Source of the DNA: Thermoguttaceae bacterium
Lineage (GTDB): Bacteria > Planctomycetota > Planctomycetia > Pirellulales > Thermoguttaceae
Length of the DNA stretch: 39,439 nt
Reading direction: 5' to 3'
Assembly (NCBI GenBank): GCA_017939795.1
Contig: JAGBAA010000138.1
Span: 1 to 39,439, forward strand
The position numbers were made by a program, and so were the translations under genes. Under the pieces are notes generated by a model. The model saw only the letters and a list, made by a program, of their open reading frames with translations. It ran no database searches and was not told where the DNA came from. Shown here piece by piece: positions 6,015-15,437 of the stretch (its first letter is position 1; the number at the start of each line of letters is the position of its first letter).

Positions 6015-6955
6015 AGATCGTCCTTGACGGCGCGGCTGGTAGCGGGAAGACTTTCACGGCACTTCGCCTGGCACATGCGCTTGGATCAAAAGTTTTTGTT
6101 ATTGATTCGGAGCGCGGATCAAGCCGTCTGTATTTCGGCGAACAGGTAGACGGACAGACCTGGAATTTCCCATCGTATATTTTGCCTACATTTTCAGTAG
6201 ACTGCTACACGGAAGCGATCCAGCAGGCTGTTCAGCACGGAGCGGACGTGATCATCATTGACGGGATCAGTCAAGCCTGGAATGGAGCGAACGGCGTTCT
6301 GGAACTGGTTGACATGCTCGGCAAACAAAAGTCCGCAGACGGCCGTGAGAAAGGAACGTTCCAGGCATGGGGCGCCGGCGGAAAAGCTCACAACAAACTG
6401 ATCGATTCGATCCTGACGGCTCCTTGCCATGTTCTTTGTACTATGCGGACAAAAGCAGACTATGTGATGGATCAGGACGAGCGCGGAAAAATGAAGATCC
6501 GCCGTGTTGGCGTGAAGCCGGTTCAGCGCGATGATGTTGAATTTGAGTTTGACATCATTCTGCGGATGCAGGACGGCATCGGAACTGTTACGAAAAGCCG
6601 CTGCCGGCATTTGGCAACAGACAGCCAGTGGCCTCATCCCGGGCAGGAATTCGCGGATGTTTTGAAGAAGTGGATCTCAGGCGGTAAAGAGTCTGCCGCG
6701 GCCGAATTTGAGCAAGTGACGCAGGGACCTCCCGTTCAGGAGTCCGACGCACGAGAATGGACATCGGAAGAAATGCGGGCAAAAATCTCGGAGCTGGTAT
6801 CTTCCGGTCGAGTCCGCCGCGAAGATATTTTGGAGTGGCGTATCCGTCATGACATTCCGGCGGATATGAAGCTGACGGAGGATCAGACATATGAGCTGGC
6901 GAGTGCTATGATGCGGAAAGCGGAAGGCGGGACCGCAGAGGACGTCCCTTTTTAG
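5978..6955 (+). CDS. Sak4-like / AAA_24 recombination ATPase
   Basis: A 325-aa RecA-fold ATPase. Walker A is GAAGSGKT at 18-25, the VIDSERG motif follows near residue 45, and VIIIDGIS near residue 90 is the Walker B strand. This pattern is typical of phage Sak4-type single-strand annealing proteins, usually found beside an SSB gene, as here. The C-terminal 90 residues form a separate helical tail that ends in AEDVPF, resembling the acidic tip of bacterial SSB (DDIPF). It probably works in recombination-dependent replication or annealing. Confidence 0.82.
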   Translation: MFELRGKDSKTLKIVLDGAAGSGKTFTALRLAHALGSKVFVIDSERGSSRLYFGEQVDGQTWNFPSYILPTFSVDCYTEAIQQAVQHGADVIIIDGISQAWNGANGVLELVDMLGKQKSADGREKGTFQAWGAGGKAHNKLIDSILTAPCHVLCTMRTKADYVMDQDERGKMKIRRVGVKPVQRDDVEFEFDIILRMQDGIGTVTKSRCRHLATDSQWPHPGQEFADVLKKWISGGKESAAAEFEQVTQGPPVQESDAREWTSEEMRAKISELVSSGRVRREDILEWRIRHDIPADMKLTEDQTYELASAMMRKAEGGTAEDVPF

Positions 6956-7046
6956 GAATATATTTTGTTCGCAGCTGTTGCGGGCAGCCTATGAGCTGGG
7001 GTTTTTCAGCTCGATCAGAAACCTTTATTTTCAAGATGAGGAAAGC

Positions 7047-7538
7047 ATGGAATACGGCAGAAATGAACAGCCGACGGAATGGTCCGGCGGTCCGAAAAAT
7101 GTCGCAGTCGAAGGAAAGTATCACGTTTGTGTGATCGACGTCCGTGAAGGTACGACGAAAACCGGCGGTATGTATGACAAAATCACGGTGGAAGTTCTCG
7201 CAGGAACCGCGAACAGTGAGCGTGGGAAAAGAGCATCGGTTTCTCTTTTCCGAGCCGAAGGTTATGGCGACGAGCAGTGGACCGACGGTTATAAGCGCTG
7301 GGCCTGGGCGACAGGTCTGCTTGTGCCGGGAGCTCGGATCGACTTCACGCCGTCGATGCTGGTCGGAAAAACATGCGTCGTGAATATTGTGCTTGATGCA
7401 GATAAGAAGTATGCGAATATTGGCAATCGCGGTGATGATGTGTGGCTTGAAACGCATCCGGATGTCGCGAGTGTTCCGAAGTACGCGCCGACAGGATCGG
7501 TGCAGGCGAGTCAGGCAAACGTAGACGACCTGTTTTAG
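7047..7538 (+). CDS. Single-stranded-DNA-binding-like protein
   Basis: A 163-aa protein starting at ATG 7047 with AGGAAA upstream; the frame is open from 6978 but lacks a site there. A beta-rich core (YHVCVIDVREGTT, KITVEVLAG, CVVNIVLDAD) suggests an OB fold of the DUF669/SSB-like kind. The end VDDLF is an acidic tip with a final Phe, like SSB proteins. The neighbouring Sak4-like ATPase and RecD-like helicase support this role. The assignment rests on context and tail more than on a family signature. Confidence 0.65.
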   Translation: MEYGRNEQPTEWSGGPKNVAVEGKYHVCVIDVREGTTKTGGMYDKITVEVLAGTANSERGKRASVSLFRAEGYGDEQWTDGYKRWAWATGLLVPGARIDFTPSMLVGKTCVVNIVLDADKKYANIGNRGDDVWLETHPDVASVPKYAPTGSVQASQANVDDLF

Positions 7539-7555
7539 TGAGTTTTTGTTTTTAC

Positions 7556-7574
7556 GGGGCCGGCCTCCGGCCCC
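7556..7574. other. Very GC-rich hairpin between SSB-like and helicase genes
   Basis: GGGGCCGG (7556-7563), loop CCT, CCGGCCCC (7567-7574): a perfect 8-bp all-GC stem. No T run follows, and the helicase start is 17 bp downstream. It is a strong RNA structure that could limit translation or mark a processing site. Confidence 0.55.
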
Positions 7575-7590
7575 TCATGATGGGGCAGTC

Positions 7591-9759
7591 ATGGAAGAAA
7601 TCAGTGGAAAATTTATCAGGGAAACGGTTCGCTGGTCGCCGGAAACAGCGGTCCTTTCGTGCGAGTCGCGTGCAGGGGCACGGATCGCGGTCATTTGCGA
7701 CTGCGAGTTGAATGAATTAGAACCGGGGATGCACTACCGGTTTGCCGGTTCCTGGACACCGCACAAACGTTACGGTCTGCAATTCAAGGCTTCCAGCTAC
7801 GCGCCGGAAATGCCGGTTACAGAGCGTGCCATCCTGGATTATCTAAAGCGTTTTTCAGGCGTCGGTGAAAAGACCGCGTCGCTGATCTACGCGAGATTCG
7901 GCTCTGAAACGCTGGATCGGATCGCGGAAGACCCGCTCGTCCTTACACAGTTTGGGCGAGTAAAAGAAGATGCCGCCAAAGACGCCGGTGACATGATCCG
8001 CAGAGACCTGGAATGCGCAAAAACGCAATTGGAACTGGCAAGTTATCTCTCAGGCTATGGATTTCCGCGCGAGATGTTTCGTCAAGTGTTTCAGGACTTC
8101 GGAGCGAAAGCAATGAGAGCCTTGAAAGTAAATCCGTACCTGACTATGAAATATGATCGGGTGGGGTTCCTTCTCGCCGACAAATTCGCGCTTGAGACCG
8201 GGTTCCCTCCGGTACGCCTCAAGCGACAGGCACTCGCGATACTTCATTTTATCGAAGGAAAAGGAGACGTCTGGGTATCAGCAGAGTCGGCACTGGCAGC
8301 ACTGCGCAATGTGCTGACGGACCGAAACTTCAAACAGGTTCGCTTCCGCGACGCGGTCCGTCTACTGATCCGCGCCAAAAAACTCGCTGGGCGAAAAGAA
8401 AATGGAGTTTCCTGGCTTGCGGCGGCGAAAGACGCGCAAAATGAAGAGATCATTGCGGAAGAGCTTGGCAAACATTTAATTCCCAATCACGAATTGGAAA
8501 TGGACCTTGAAGGTCTTTCGGATTCGCAGGCGAAAGCCATTACGGAAGCGGTTCGTCTGCGTATCGGCTGCTTTACCGGCGGTCCAGGCACTGGAAAGAC
8601 TTACTCTGTCGCGCGTTTTATTAAAGCAGTCATTGCGAAGTATGGCGCAAGCAGCATTTGTGTTGTCGCGCCGACCGGAAAAGCGATGGTCCGCAGTAAA
8701 GAGGCATTGGAACAGATCGGCATCAGGTGCGAAACCAGGACGCTGCACTCTCTGCTCCTTGCGCAGGAGAGCGGACTTGGCGGGAATTGGCAGTTTATCG
8801 TTTCAGACGAAAGTTCCATGATCGACGCGGACCTGATGCGCCGCTTCCTGGTAAATAACGCGACCTCTTCCATCCTGCTGGTTGGCGACGATGGGCAGCT
8901 TCCGCCGGTAGGAAAGGGACGGCCTTTTGCGGACATCCTCGCTTCCGGTGTGGTACCGGTCGGAAAGCTGACAGAAACCCGAAGAAACTCCGGTCTTATT
9001 GTGGAAGCGTGTCATGCCGTCCGAAATGAGCGCATATGGAAGCCGGTTCAGTTTCGGGAGCTGGACGCCGGGAATAATCTTGCTCTGATCCAGTCTGGAA
9101 ACTTCCTTCAGACGATCGAAAAGCTGGTCGGGCACTATCGTCAGAGCCGTGATATTATCAAGGAAATGCAGGTCATCACCGGAGTGAACAAGGGCGAAAA
9201 TGGGACTTTTGAACTCAATAACGCTCTTCGCGGCATCATGAATCCAACTGCGGACCTTGATGAAAAATACTCGCTGGATGATCCTGTCATCTGTCTGAAA
9301 AATGGCAATTATTTGGACGGAACAGATGAAAATTTTGACGAAACGGAGAGCGAAGACGGTCAGATCTATGTGTCTAACGGCGAGATCGGGTATGTCATCG
9401 CGATACGCAAGGGGATGGCCATTGTGGATTTTGGTGCCGAACGGATCGTCCGGTTCCGGTTTGGAAATCGGAACTTCAATCTGGCATACGCGGTCACGTG
9501 CCACAAAATGCAGGGGAGTGAGACGCCGATCGCGGTCATCCTGCTGGATACGTCATTCGGTGCGGGATTGGTCTGCTCCCGTGAGTGGCTCTATACGGCG
9601 ATCTCGCGAGCCAAACAGATCTGCATTCTGATCGGCAGGATGGAAACTGCGGAACGGTATTGCCGAAAAATCGGCGGACAGAGACAAACATATTTAACGG
9701 AGCGGATCCGGGAAAAACAGGGGGCGATGGATGCTGGTACTGAGTCGAAAGCTGAATGA
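7591..9759 (+). CDS. RecD2-like superfamily 1B DNA helicase
   Basis: A 722-aa helicase starting at ATG 7591 (the frame opens upstream with TTG but no ribosome binding site). The N-terminal part has a helix-hairpin-helix (FSGVGEKTASLIYARFG) as in RecD2. Helicase motifs are Walker A GGPGTGKT at about 330-337, Walker B SDESSM near 406, motif III GDDGQLPPVGKG, a motif V region TCHKMQGSE and motif VI YTAISRAK near 664. It would unwind DNA 5' to 3' in replication or recombination. It overlaps the csrA start by 29 bp, so it belongs to one operon. Confidence 0.92.
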   Translation: MEEISGKFIRETVRWSPETAVLSCESRAGARIAVICDCELNELEPGMHYRFAGSWTPHKRYGLQFKASSYAPEMPVTERAILDYLKRFSGVGEKTASLIYARFGSETLDRIAEDPLVLTQFGRVKEDAAKDAGDMIRRDLECAKTQLELASYLSGYGFPREMFRQVFQDFGAKAMRALKVNPYLTMKYDRVGFLLADKFALETGFPPVRLKRQALAILHFIEGKGDVWVSAESALAALRNVLTDRNFKQVRFRDAVRLLIRAKKLAGRKENGVSWLAAAKDAQNEEIIAEELGKHLIPNHELEMDLEGLSDSQAKAITEAVRLRIGCFTGGPGTGKTYSVARFIKAVIAKYGASSICVVAPTGKAMVRSKEALEQIGIRCETRTLHSLLLAQESGLGGNWQFIVSDESSMIDADLMRRFLVNNATSSILLVGDDGQLPPVGKGRPFADILASGVVPVGKLTETRRNSGLIVEACHAVRNERIWKPVQFRELDAGNNLALIQSGNFLQTIEKLVGHYRQSRDIIKEMQVITGVNKGENGTFELNNALRGIMNPTADLDEKYSLDDPVICLKNGNYLDGTDENFDETESEDGQIYVSNGEIGYVIAIRKGMAIVDFGAERIVRFRFGNRNFNLAYAVTCHKMQGSETPIAVILLDTSFGAGLVCSREWLYTAISRAKQICILIGRMETAERYCRKIGGQRQTYLTERIREKQGAMDAGTESKAE

Positions 9760-10021
9760 AGTGATTGAAATTGACGGGGGGATCCGGATCCAGATTTGCG
9801 CGATCGGTCAAGAGCGTGTGCGGATCGGCATCGAGGCCCCAAAAGATGTTCATGTTCGGAGAGAGGAATTATGTGCCGGGTTTGCGAAAATTTCACATTC
9901 AGAAACTGGGAAACCATCATCATTGGAGCCCGGGTGCGATTTCAGTGCCCGGTCTGCAAGAGATTTTTCGGGTATCTCACGAAAGAGGAATATGACCGCT
10001 GGAAGATCCGCCGTGAAATGA
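9731..10021 (+). CDS. csrA: CsrA-family RNA-binding regulator with extended tail
   Basis: Residues 1-48 match CsrA closely: MLVLSRKLNEVIEI, then RVRIGIEAPKDVHVRREE. CsrA dimers bind GGA motifs near ribosome binding sites and alter translation. The usual length is about 60-70 aa; here the frame continues to 96 aa. The last 50 codons lie in DNA that also encodes the zinc-ribbon protein at 9871-10047 in another frame, and this tail is low in recognisable features. A phage copy could reset host carbon or biofilm control, or regulate phage mRNAs. Confidence 0.85.
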   Translation: MLVLSRKLNEVIEIDGGIRIQICAIGQERVRIGIEAPKDVHVRREELCAGFAKISHSETGKPSSLEPGCDFSARSARDFSGISRKRNMTAGRSAVK

Positions 10022-10047
10022 GGGGGAATGATGGAACTGCCGAATGA
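9871..10047 (+). CDS. Small zinc-ribbon protein, 58 aa
   Basis: ATG 9871 follows GAGAGGAAT. The protein has CRVC at 2-5 and CPVC at 26-29, a paired CxxC arrangement that should bind one zinc, then a charged helix EEYDRWKIRREM. It overlaps the csrA tail by 151 bp in another frame and the next gene by 20 bp. Its regular zinc motif suggests it is the conserved frame in this stretch. The role is unknown. Confidence 0.72.
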   Translation: MCRVCENFTFRNWETIIIGARVRFQCPVCKRFFGYLTKEEYDRWKIRREMRGNDGTAE

Positions 10048-10561
10048 TTTTGAACATGGCCGGGTTTTCCCAGTTGCTGAATGTTATCCATTCATCGTGG
10101 TTTGTGATACTCGCGAGCAGCTGCCTTTTTCATTCGAAGGGATGGGAGTCCAGGTCTTCAAGACGGCCGGGACGCTGAAAAGCGGGGACTACTCCATCCT
10201 GGGGTTTGAAAAAAAAGTCGCCGTTGAGCGGAAAAGCAAGGCGGATCTTTTTGCCAGCGTCAGTACCGGGCGTGACCGGCTTGAGAAAGAATTTCAGCGT
10301 CTTGCTTCCTTTGAACGCGCCGCGCTCGTTTGCGAAGCCTCACAAAGTTCGATCCTGGAGGGATTAGCCGGGAGCCAGATGGATCCTTATTCTGTTCTGC
10401 GAACGGCGATTTCATGGGCAGGACGGTATAAGGTGCCATTCTTCTTTTGCGCGACCAGAGCAGAAGCACAGTGGCTGACTCTTGAGTTTTTAAGATTTGC
10501 CTGGCTTGACCTGACCGGGCAGAAAAGGCGAAAATATGACGGTGAAAAAACAGCTTCTTGA
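10028..10561 (+). CDS. ERCC4-domain (XPF-type) nuclease
   Basis: A 177-aa nuclease with the motif set of the ERCC4 fold: Asp27 in CDTRE, SGDY at 52-55, ERKSKADL at 67-74 (the ERKxxxD signature), then SVSTGRDRLEKE. XPF-type nucleases cut branched or junction DNA. It sits between CsrA and primase-helicase in the replication operon, so it may resolve replication or recombination intermediates. The start could be ATG 10028 or 10031. Confidence 0.85.
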   Translation: MMELPNDFEHGRVFPVAECYPFIVVCDTREQLPFSFEGMGVQVFKTAGTLKSGDYSILGFEKKVAVERKSKADLFASVSTGRDRLEKEFQRLASFERAALVCEASQSSILEGLAGSQMDPYSVLRTAISWAGRYKVPFFFCATRAEAQWLTLEFLRFAWLDLTGQKRRKYDGEKTAS

Positions 10562-13073
10562 ACGGATCGATTTTGTGCGCGAGTACAAAGAGATCGGGAT
10601 CCGATTCAGCTCGGAAACACCGTCATCTGCCGGTTGGATCCCGTGTTACTCCATTGACCGGGATGAAAAGAAACCTTCCGCGGCGGTGAACGTCCGAAAC
10701 GGCTTCTACACGGACCTCGGTACTGGCGGACGAAGACTTGATTTCTTCTCCCTCATGCAGATCGTTGGAGGATACGGGTCATTTCGCGAAGTGCTGACGA
10801 AATTTGCGTCAGACTATGGCATTTCGATTCCCAAAGGCCGTCCAGTATCTCATCCGGAAAATACCGTAACTTTCCAGGCGTGGAATTCAACAGCGGACCG
10901 GTGGTGTGAGATGAAAAGCACGACGCGGGAAGCGGTTCAAATGTGCGGCGGTGAATACTGCCGCTACAATGGCAGGTACTTTTGCGTCGGCCTGAAGATA
11001 TTCCGCAGTGCGGACCAGCTTGACCAGGTCAGCGGCTACGTTGTCGCGCAGACGAACGGCGATCCGATCCCCGTCCTGGACAGAAATCGAAATCAAGTTT
11101 CATCATGCAAGATCAAAACGGTCGCAGGCAGCGGTTCCGGCCTGATAGGCGAGCACGCACTTTTGAAGGTCGCGGAAGCTCGTGAAAAAGGCACGCTCGA
11201 TGAGCTGGTCCTTTTCAAAGTGGAAGGCGTTTCAGACATGCTCGCTTTTCAGGCGAGAGTCCCGGAAGAACAGAGGGATCGGCTCCTGGTCCTGACAAAC
11301 TCGGCTGGATGTTCGGAGAAACCCAAAGTAGAGTGGCGGTCAGCGTTCGCCGGTATAAAAGTCGTACTTATCCACGACGCGGATCAGCCGGGTCAGAAGG
11401 GCCTTGAGAACTGGAAAACTTTTTTGCGGGATACGGCGGCAAGTGTCAAGATCGTACAGCTTCCATATGAAATCTCGCCAAACCACGGCAAAGACCTGAA
11501 AGACTTTTTTACCGAAGGCCATACCTTCGATGACCTGATGGAGCTGGTCCGAACCGCGGAAGAACTTTCACCGGAAGCGATGGAAGAAGATGATCTTCAA
11601 AACCTGGACCGGGACCATCCGGAACGGCTTGCGAGACTTTTTCTTCGCGCGAAATATGCCATAGCCGGGGAGCCGGACCTGTTTCGCCTCGTGTACCGAG
11701 CAGGCGTCTGGTTTGAGTATCAGGACGGGTGCTATCAGCAGACCGCTGAAAGCACAGTCGTGACTGCTTTGACATCCTTTTCCATGGAGGTATTCCGACA
11801 GGATTGGGAAGAGGATCACGAGATCTGGAGTTTCAGCGGGCAGGGCAAACCGCCGAAAGTTCGAAAATTAACGAACGCGATCATCGCGAATACCGTCGCG
11901 ATCTTGAAAGCATTGGTTTTCACATGCGATGAACGGACCCGGTTTTGGCGCAAGCCGGATCTTCCGGAGTGGCTTGATGACCAGAGTTTCGACAAGCTCA
12001 TTCCAGTCCAGAACGGCATTTTAAGTCTTCCGAGGCTCATCCGCGAACTGGACAAAGAAAGCCGGGATTGGAAACTTGAAAATTACTTTTTCCCTCCCAC
12101 TCCGCTGTTTTTTACAGTCAATGCTTTTCCGGTCCAGTTTGACCCGAGGGCGAAATCCCTCGACTGGTGCCGGATGGTGGAGCGCAACCTGATCGACGAT
12201 CCGGAAGACGTTACCAAGCTGAACCTGATCCAGGACTTTTTCGGCTACTGCCTTCTTCCGGAATCGAAATTGCAGAAATTTCTCATCCTGACCGGCGAGG
12301 GCCGAAACGGGAAGTCTGCGGTTTTGATGGGGTTTTCAACCATGATCGGCGATGCGAACGTCGCGAACGTACCCCTGGAGTCCTTCGGCGACCGTTTCAC
12401 AATGTCAGCCATTCAGCATCGCATGGTGAATGTCGTGGACGATCTGAATGAGACGGACAAAACCTGCGAAGGCAAGCTCAAGTCGATCGTTTCCGGAACA
12501 GCCATTTCCACGGATAGAAAAAATAAGGACGCGATTTCTTTCCGTCCCTATTGCCGCCTGATCTTCGCCTGCAATGCGCTTCCGAGGTTTCAGGATACTT
12601 CCGACGGTATCTGGCGGCGAATGGAAGTCATTCCTTTCAGACAGACTATTCCGCTTGAAGAATGCCGTCCGGAGCTGGTGACAGCGGAGTTTTGGGAGAA
12701 AGAAAAATCGGGGATCCTGAACTGGTGTCTTGCCGGTCTCGTCCGGTTGTATCAGCGGGGGTGGAGGCTGACAGAGTCCGCATCCACTGCGGATGAGAAA
12801 ACCATTTATCGATACGATGTGAATCCGATCCTTGCGTTTTTCGATGAAAACGTCGAGAAATGTGCCGACTCCCGCATCAGGTGCACTCAGATGTACAGGG
12901 CGTATGTCAAATGGGCGGAAGAGAACGGGTATCGGCCGAAAAACAGCAGAAACCTCGGCAAAGACATCCGGATAAGATTTCCTGATGTGGAACGCCGTAT
13001 GGTCCGGGAACTCGGCAAAAGAAACTGGGTTTATGAGGGACTCCGATTGGTCGGAGAGTTTGAAGATTTTTGA
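10536..13073 (+). CDS. Primase-helicase (D5/P4 alpha-type)
   Basis: An 845-aa multidomain replication protein. The N-terminal 100 residues resemble a CHC2-like primase part (DEKKPSAAVN, FYTDLGTGGRRLDFFSLM). A Toprim-like strand, VVLIHDADQPGQKGLENW, lies near 275. A superfamily 3 helicase follows with Walker A GEGRNGKS near 587 and downstream VVDDLNETD and CRLIFACNALPRF. The last 75 residues are the winged-helix domain shared with the antirepressor at 4206-4988. It should prime and unwind at the phage origin. It overlaps the nuclease gene by 26 bp. Confidence 0.9.
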   Translation: MTVKKQLLERIDFVREYKEIGIRFSSETPSSAGWIPCYSIDRDEKKPSAAVNVRNGFYTDLGTGGRRLDFFSLMQIVGGYGSFREVLTKFASDYGISIPKGRPVSHPENTVTFQAWNSTADRWCEMKSTTREAVQMCGGEYCRYNGRYFCVGLKIFRSADQLDQVSGYVVAQTNGDPIPVLDRNRNQVSSCKIKTVAGSGSGLIGEHALLKVAEAREKGTLDELVLFKVEGVSDMLAFQARVPEEQRDRLLVLTNSAGCSEKPKVEWRSAFAGIKVVLIHDADQPGQKGLENWKTFLRDTAASVKIVQLPYEISPNHGKDLKDFFTEGHTFDDLMELVRTAEELSPEAMEEDDLQNLDRDHPERLARLFLRAKYAIAGEPDLFRLVYRAGVWFEYQDGCYQQTAESTVVTALTSFSMEVFRQDWEEDHEIWSFSGQGKPPKVRKLTNAIIANTVAILKALVFTCDERTRFWRKPDLPEWLDDQSFDKLIPVQNGILSLPRLIRELDKESRDWKLENYFFPPTPLFFTVNAFPVQFDPRAKSLDWCRMVERNLIDDPEDVTKLNLIQDFFGYCLLPESKLQKFLILTGEGRNGKSAVLMGFSTMIGDANVANVPLESFGDRFTMSAIQHRMVNVVDDLNETDKTCEGKLKSIVSGTAISTDRKNKDAISFRPYCRLIFACNALPRFQDTSDGIWRRMEVIPFRQTIPLEECRPELVTAEFWEKEKSGILNWCLAGLVRLYQRGWRLTESASTADEKTIYRYDVNPILAFFDENVEKCADSRIRCTQMYRAYVKWAEENGYRPKNSRNLGKDIRIRFPDVERRMVRELGKRNWVYEGLRLVGEFEDF

Positions 13074-13103
13074 ATTTTAGAAATTTTAGCTGGAGTGTAG
13101 AAG

Positions 13104-15437
13104 ATGGCGGGGACCGCGAAAAAGAAGACCAGGGCTGAGCAGGGCCTTGAGAAAAAGCGGAAGGAGAATGAGCGGAATAAGCTCAAAAATCTGGCCGCCA
13201 ATGAGATGGGTGAGTTTCCTTATAAGAAGATCAACTGGAAGCGGCGGCTTCGCGCAAAGAATGATCTTTGCTATTTCGCGCAAACTTACTTTTACAATGT
13301 TTTTGACAAACCGCTGGCAGACTACCATCGGACACTTGCGTCGAGCATCCGGGATGTGGTCGAAAACGGCGGAGATCAGGCGATCCTGCTGCTTCGCGGC
13401 GGAGGAAAGACGATGTGGTGCCTGGCCGGTGCTCTCCATGGCCTGCTGTATGGACACGCCCGGTGGATCTTTTTCATAGGCGCAAATGAAAAGAAAGGGC
13501 AGGAAGGTCTGGCAACGTTTCGGATGTGGCTGACTAGTCCGCTCATCCAGCAGGACTTTCCGGAGCTGGTCTATCCTTTTCTGCTTTTGGAAGCCGGAGA
13601 GCAGGCGGGCACGGCGCGGTCACAGACTTATCGGGGGTTCCGAACCAAAATTGCGGTTGAAAGGGAACGGGTCGTTTTTCCGATCCTTCAGCTTGAAAAG
13701 CGCATCGCGTCCTGGTATCAGCGGCGTGATCCGGAAAGCGTCCGGGAAATCAGACATCCCGGAATGGATCCCTTCTGGATCCCGAAAGGAGCCTATGCGA
13801 TCTTCACCAGTCTGGGGATCCTCGGCTCGATCCGAGGCGGTAACGTCCCCATGCCGTACACGTTTGAAAGTATCCGGCCTGATGCTGCCATTTTGGATGA
13901 CATTCAGAACGACAAAGCGTCCCGGTCGGTCATGACGGTGACAAAGTATCGGGACATCATCGATTCCGCCGTCAGGTATCTTGCCAAGCGCGGTGAAAAG
14001 TTCGGGATCCTTTTCCCGGCTACCGTCATTGAGAGCAACGATCTTGCGGACCAGCTCGGAAACCGCGCATTAAATCCGGAATGGCGGGGGATCCGGGTTC
14101 CGATGGTCCAGAAATGGCCGGAAGGAATGTCGAATGTGGAAGTCACGGACGCGAGTGAAACTTCCCGGCTTTGGCAGCGGTACGAGATGGAACGGGAAAA
14201 GTCGATGCGGATCCACGGCGACATTCGCGACGCGGTGAAGTTTTACAGGAAGAACCGGGTGCTCATGGACGAAGGTTTTGAACTGGCGTGGCCTGAAAAC
14301 TTCGAGAGAAAATATGCTTCGCCGGTCCATGAAGCGATGGAGCTTCGGTACATTTCACATAAGGCTTTTCTTTCCAACTGCCAGCAGGTCGGCGGTGATG
14401 TCCTGGAAGAAGCACAGGCGCGGATCACGGCTCGCGAGCTGATGCACAAGCAGGCGGAGACTCCTCGCGGTGTGGTGCCGGAGGATACACAGAAAGTCGT
14501 TGGTTTTATCGACATCCAGGATGAATATTTCGCCTATGTGATCCTCGCGGTCGGTGAGAACTTCACGGCTACGGTCACGGATTATGGAACCTATCCGGAA
14601 GTTGGGACTCAATTTTACAGACGCCGCCAGATGAACGAGTGGAAACTGCTGACGACCGCTTACCTGAAAGCGTTTCCGGAGCGGGGCAGGATCCGGGAAT
14701 CTTCTGGAAATTCCGCGCTGGATGTCGTGGAAATGTACAGCTGGAATCTCGCGAACTTTTTGGATCTTCTCGCGTCGCAGAAGTTCACCCGTGAGACATC
14801 GGGGGCGGAAGTGCGGATCCATCGGCTGGCTATCGACGCGCAGCAGGGCGACATGGCGCCGATCGTGCGTCAGGTCGTGAAGAGATTCCCTGCGGACTGG
14901 GCGATCCCTTATCATGGGATCGGTATCAAAGGGCATAAAATGGGGATCGAGACCGGCAGCCGGAAACCGAATGCCGTATATGAAGATACACAAAATCTGG
15001 AAGCGAACACATGCCGGTGGTACTATCGGTTCTATGTTCAGTCCCGGCTTTATGAGCTGAACGCGGATGTGAATGCGTGGAAAGACTTTCTTTTCCAGCG
15101 GCTTGAAACGCCGGCCGGGCAGAGTGGTTCGTTTCAGCTTTTCAAAGCTCCTCCATTTCAGCATGAGCTGTTTGCGGCGCAGGTGTGCGGTTCCGAAAAG
15201 CCGATGATCGTTGAAGTTGAAGGAAAACGGCGAAACCAATGGAACGCGATACCAGGGATCGACAATGAGTTTCTGGACTGCATGGCAGGGTGCTGTGCGG
15301 TAGCGAGTCTCGAGCGGTGTGTTTATCGTCCGGCAAAAGTACACAGCATTTCCGGTGAGGCGCCTTCAGGTCATCAGAAGACGTTTCGGGAGAGGCTGGA
15401 AGAGCGCAAGAAGAAAGGAGAGCAGAGATGGGAATGA
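13104..15437 (+). CDS. terL: Terminase large subunit, GpA-like
   Basis: A 777-aa DNA-packaging motor. A basic N terminus is followed by the Walker A variant LLLRGGGKTMW (98-103), Walker B AAILDDIQND near 265, and a C-terminal RNase H-like nuclease beginning at VGFIDIQDEYF near 467. The length and order fit the lambda gpA group, which pairs with the lambda-type portal found here. I see no clear small terminase subunit. It lies unusually far (about 10 kb) from the portal gene. Confidence 0.85.
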   Translation: MAGTAKKKTRAEQGLEKKRKENERNKLKNLAANEMGEFPYKKINWKRRLRAKNDLCYFAQTYFYNVFDKPLADYHRTLASSIRDVVENGGDQAILLLRGGGKTMWCLAGALHGLLYGHARWIFFIGANEKKGQEGLATFRMWLTSPLIQQDFPELVYPFLLLEAGEQAGTARSQTYRGFRTKIAVERERVVFPILQLEKRIASWYQRRDPESVREIRHPGMDPFWIPKGAYAIFTSLGILGSIRGGNVPMPYTFESIRPDAAILDDIQNDKASRSVMTVTKYRDIIDSAVRYLAKRGEKFGILFPATVIESNDLADQLGNRALNPEWRGIRVPMVQKWPEGMSNVEVTDASETSRLWQRYEMEREKSMRIHGDIRDAVKFYRKNRVLMDEGFELAWPENFERKYASPVHEAMELRYISHKAFLSNCQQVGGDVLEEAQARITARELMHKQAETPRGVVPEDTQKVVGFIDIQDEYFAYVILAVGENFTATVTDYGTYPEVGTQFYRRRQMNEWKLLTTAYLKAFPERGRIRESSGNSALDVVEMYSWNLANFLDLLASQKFTRETSGAEVRIHRLAIDAQQGDMAPIVRQVVKRFPADWAIPYHGIGIKGHKMGIETGSRKPNAVYEDTQNLEANTCRWYYRFYVQSRLYELNADVNAWKDFLFQRLETPAGQSGSFQLFKAPPFQHELFAAQVCGSEKPMIVEVEGKRRNQWNAIPGIDNEFLDCMAGCCAVASLERCVYRPAKVHSISGEAPSGHQKTFRERLEERKKKGEQRWE

